Shown: positions 61,511-64,000 of the stretch, one piece after another | Layout of the letters: each line of letters opens with the position of its first letter | Position numbering within the stretch: the first letter of the stretch is position 1 | Assembly (NCBI RefSeq): GCF_051401765.1 | Contig: NC_135064.1 | Coordinates: 25,084,001-25,148,000, forward strand | Direction: 5' to 3' | Length of the DNA: 64,000 nt | Source of the DNA: Calliopsis andreniformis | Lineage: Eukaryota; Arthropoda; Insecta; Hymenoptera; Andrenidae | The notes under the pieces: generated by a model | The model's input: only the letters and a program-made list of their open reading frames with translations | What the model was told of the DNA's origin: nothing | Database searches by the model: none | Translations under genes and position numbers: made by a program

Positions 61511-64000
61511 GCATTATATCTTCATGTAATCGTAACAATAGCTTAACAAGTGTTCAGTAAACAATTGAATTTACAAATCTCAAGATTGCAGGATTGCATG
61601 GTCAACGCTATTTAGAATTCCAAAACCTCCTAGACTGTACACTGCCAGAACTTCGAACCTTAAACAAAAGCTACATAAAACGTAAAAAATAATCACCACT
61701 TCGTGTCCCCTATCCTCAAGCTCCTAAAAACTGTAGTAAAGAGCAACGTGTTTCACCGTAAAACTAACAAAGCTGAAAACTCGTATACCCCGAGATTTAA
61801 TCTGCCATCTAAACGCGTCGTTAGGGCTAAAATACGAGAGGGTGATGAGCTGGAGGATCACCGAAGTCGCGTACCGAAGTTCTCAAGCCTGAATGGCCTC
61901 GCGAGAAATCAACGAAGGAACAGCCACGAAGTGTAACAGAGACTCGGCCGTTCTATGGACGAGTCGTCGTTTTATAAGAAAAGGGAATCGAGTGTCGTCC
62001 CACAGCGACGCCCACAAACGAGACGAGTGTGCACGAGTCGCGTCAGACAGCCTTGCCTTATACGTAGCAGCGGCTGCATTTCCACGCTTGTAACCTGCGA
62101 CGTACGGCCCTTTGCATCTGTTTTGCCGTACCCGCGGTTATAATGGGACCACCTCTGCGCGTTTCGCCGCGACACGCACGCTGACAATAGGGCCTCCTGA
62201 ATCGCGAAGGGAAAAATTAGCGCAAAAGATGGGGGCGTGCTCATCTCTTTTCAAAGCAATCCACTTTGTCACGCAAAGAAAGGAAAGGGTGCAGGAAAGA
62301 TAAGCTAAATGCTCCTTTACCGCTTTCACCAAAAGTGTAGTCGACAACTGCAGCTTGGATGCACAAAAGGATTTTGATTAATCTTTACATGATGACATAT
62401 TGGTATGCAGAGGAAAATAAAAATTATTTCATTAGATTTGTACATTCTAACTTGAGCTATTTTATACCGGTTTTACGATTATTGAAAAGTAGTTTTTATA
62501 AAAAGTTCTGCTAACTAAAACGGTAGTTTTTATACATTTCACCAACGAGAGAAAGGATATTCACTAAAGCAGTACTCCAAAGGTGCTCTCTTTAACTTCT
62601 TCCCTCATTTAATCTTCCCTATTTAATCTTCCCCTGGTGTTATAATCTCCATAGAAATTCTCTTCGATTGTTTACTCTCGGAAGCTTTAAAAGCGCAGCA
62701 AGTGTCCAATCGAGTCTCTTTTCCTCCTGCAGGCTTTCTCCTGCACTTGCCTTTAATTGCTCCCCACTCTTCCTTAACGACATTATTGCGCGGCATCCTC
62801 TTTAATGACAGAGTTCGATAATTCACAGTTCTCGAAGGAAATCCCTAACAGTTCCCCCGGTTTCTGTACTCTCCACACACGGATCATCCTTACAGATCGA
62901 ACTTCCTCGCATTCCCCTGATCACGAACCATCCTAATTCTCAGCCTCTTTCCCTCTCGTCGCGGCGGAGGATCAAGGCGCGGCAAATCGGTCGGTAGGAG
63001 CGAAAATTGAGGATCAGAAGTGGATCAAGGTGATCCAGGGAGCGCTCCTTCCTCTGGATTCTCCCGTTCGATTCGACAGGTAGGGATTCGGCTCGATTGA
63101 AAGGGGGGCCTCGGAGAGATGAGATGTAAATTAAAGGAGGCATTGGGTTAGCAGATGAACCGTATGCATACGTCGTAGTCGGGTCGCGCGCGAGCACACG
63201 GAAGGGGGAGGCGCCCAGGGGAGTCACGTTGATCTTACGGATGTCACGTAGACGTTACGGGATCAAAAGGTCAATCTGTTTCTCCCTCTTCTTTCTATTC
63301 CGATCCACGATGCATCGATTTCCCCGCCGCCTGTCATACGGCCGTGTAACTCCAGCGCTAGCCGTCGCGCTTATCGCCGAGATCGGAACTCTCCTTTGGA
63401 ACTTTTCATCCCGTTCGACGCTTCGATCGTCGACGGAGGGACCAGGAGGGGGAACCAATACGCGGGTGGCTCCGCTCTTTCACCGAGCAATATTTCACGG
63501 GGCGCGATGCTCCTTTGCTCGCGCGCTTCATTCAACGACTGCTCGTTACGATCTTCGAGGGGAAGATTCTTTAATCGCGCGATAAACGCCTTTATTCCTC
63601 GATGAAAGAAACGATCGTGTCCGTTCTTGGAATAATAGGGAGAGGGGAATCGATAGAGTCTGTGCTTCATTATTATCAGCCAGTAAAACCGTGCCATAAA
63701 TCAGGCAAAATTTATTGGCCTGTTTAACGATTACGACGCCTCTGTTTCTTCCTCGGGGACCCCTTCCGCGGGGACGCATCCGCTTTACGACGGGGTCATT
63801 AACGAAATGTAAACGTCGGTAAATGGAAACGGAGCTCGTGAACCGGTGAGCGGTGTTTGATTCGCAGAAATGAACGGGAACTGACGATTGCTAACGCAAG
63901 TCCGAAGAAAAACTGAGCGATCTCTCGCGTTGCCCTCGCTTCCTTGATTGAATTGCCAGCGCGAAGCCTTTTACTGCGCTGTCGTCACGAGGGTAACTGT
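61511..64000. other. No gene seen
   Basis: CpG-rich DNA at about 61760-62320 and from 62930 to the end, where overlapping frames are open on both strands. A weak CAG|GTAGGG recursive-like site lies at 63079/63080. Confidence 0.55.

Noticed and set aside
61286..61546. 86-codon + frame rich in Phe/Lys/Asn
   Set aside because: It is a direct translation of the 8-bp microsatellite.
63050..63085. CAG|GTAGGG at 63079/63080
   Set aside because: The pyrimidine tract is broken by purines and the donor is weak.

Overview
This window looks like animal nuclear DNA, most likely from an insect and plausibly a hymenopteran (bee, ant or wasp). I see no operons, ribosome binding sites or densely packed reading frames. 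Instead there are alternating AT-rich and CpG-rich blocks, microsatellites, a degenerate run of TTAGG-type pentamers (the insect telomere motif), and a short hAT-like MITE with an imperfect 8-bp target-site duplication. The lineage is an inference from texture; no diagnostic gene is present.

No protein-coding gene can be called with confidence in 64 kb. Nearly all open frames are 60-190 codons, lie in CpG-rich or pyrimidine-rich blocks where stop codons are scarce, and overlap frames on the other strand. Three are kept as low-confidence candidates: 9412-10077 (+), 26906-27172 (+, resembling a terminal exon or a retrocopy, with an acceptor-like site and AATAAA nearby) and 36630-37118 (+, Ser/Asn/Pro-rich). 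I recognise none of them. I found no tRNA, rRNA, snRNA or known microRNA by eye.

The most informative signals are two sites on the + strand, at 24927/24928 and 54777/54778. In each, a complete 3' splice site (branch-point-like motif, T-rich tract, CAG) is fused directly to a 5' splice site (GTGAGT or GTAAGC), with another donor-like GT 42 or 52 nt downstream. This is the architecture of recursive (ratchet-point) splice sites, which in flies subdivide very long introns. If real, the window is the interior of a giant intron, or several, transcribed left to right, which would explain the lack of coding sequence.

Layout: 1-11 kb is unannotated mosaic DNA with a (CT)25 tract and one unrecognised ORF. 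A six-copy 35-bp pyrimidine minisatellite lies at 11.26-11.48 kb. From 11.5 to 24.9 kb there is mosaic DNA with the most AT-rich stretch at 19.4-21.4 kb. The first recursive site is at 24.93 kb and the 88-codon candidate exon at 26.9 kb. An 8-bp microsatellite lies at 31.0 kb, with its opposite-orientation counterpart at 61.35-61.51 kb. The candidate Ser/Asn/Pro-rich ORF is at 36.6 kb, the hAT-like MITE and telomere-like pentamers are at 49.3-49.7 kb, and the second recursive site is at 54.78 kb. Several GC-moderate islands with embedded TAATTA, octamer-like, GATA, Runx and E-box words could be intronic enhancers, but only a cross-species alignment could show that.
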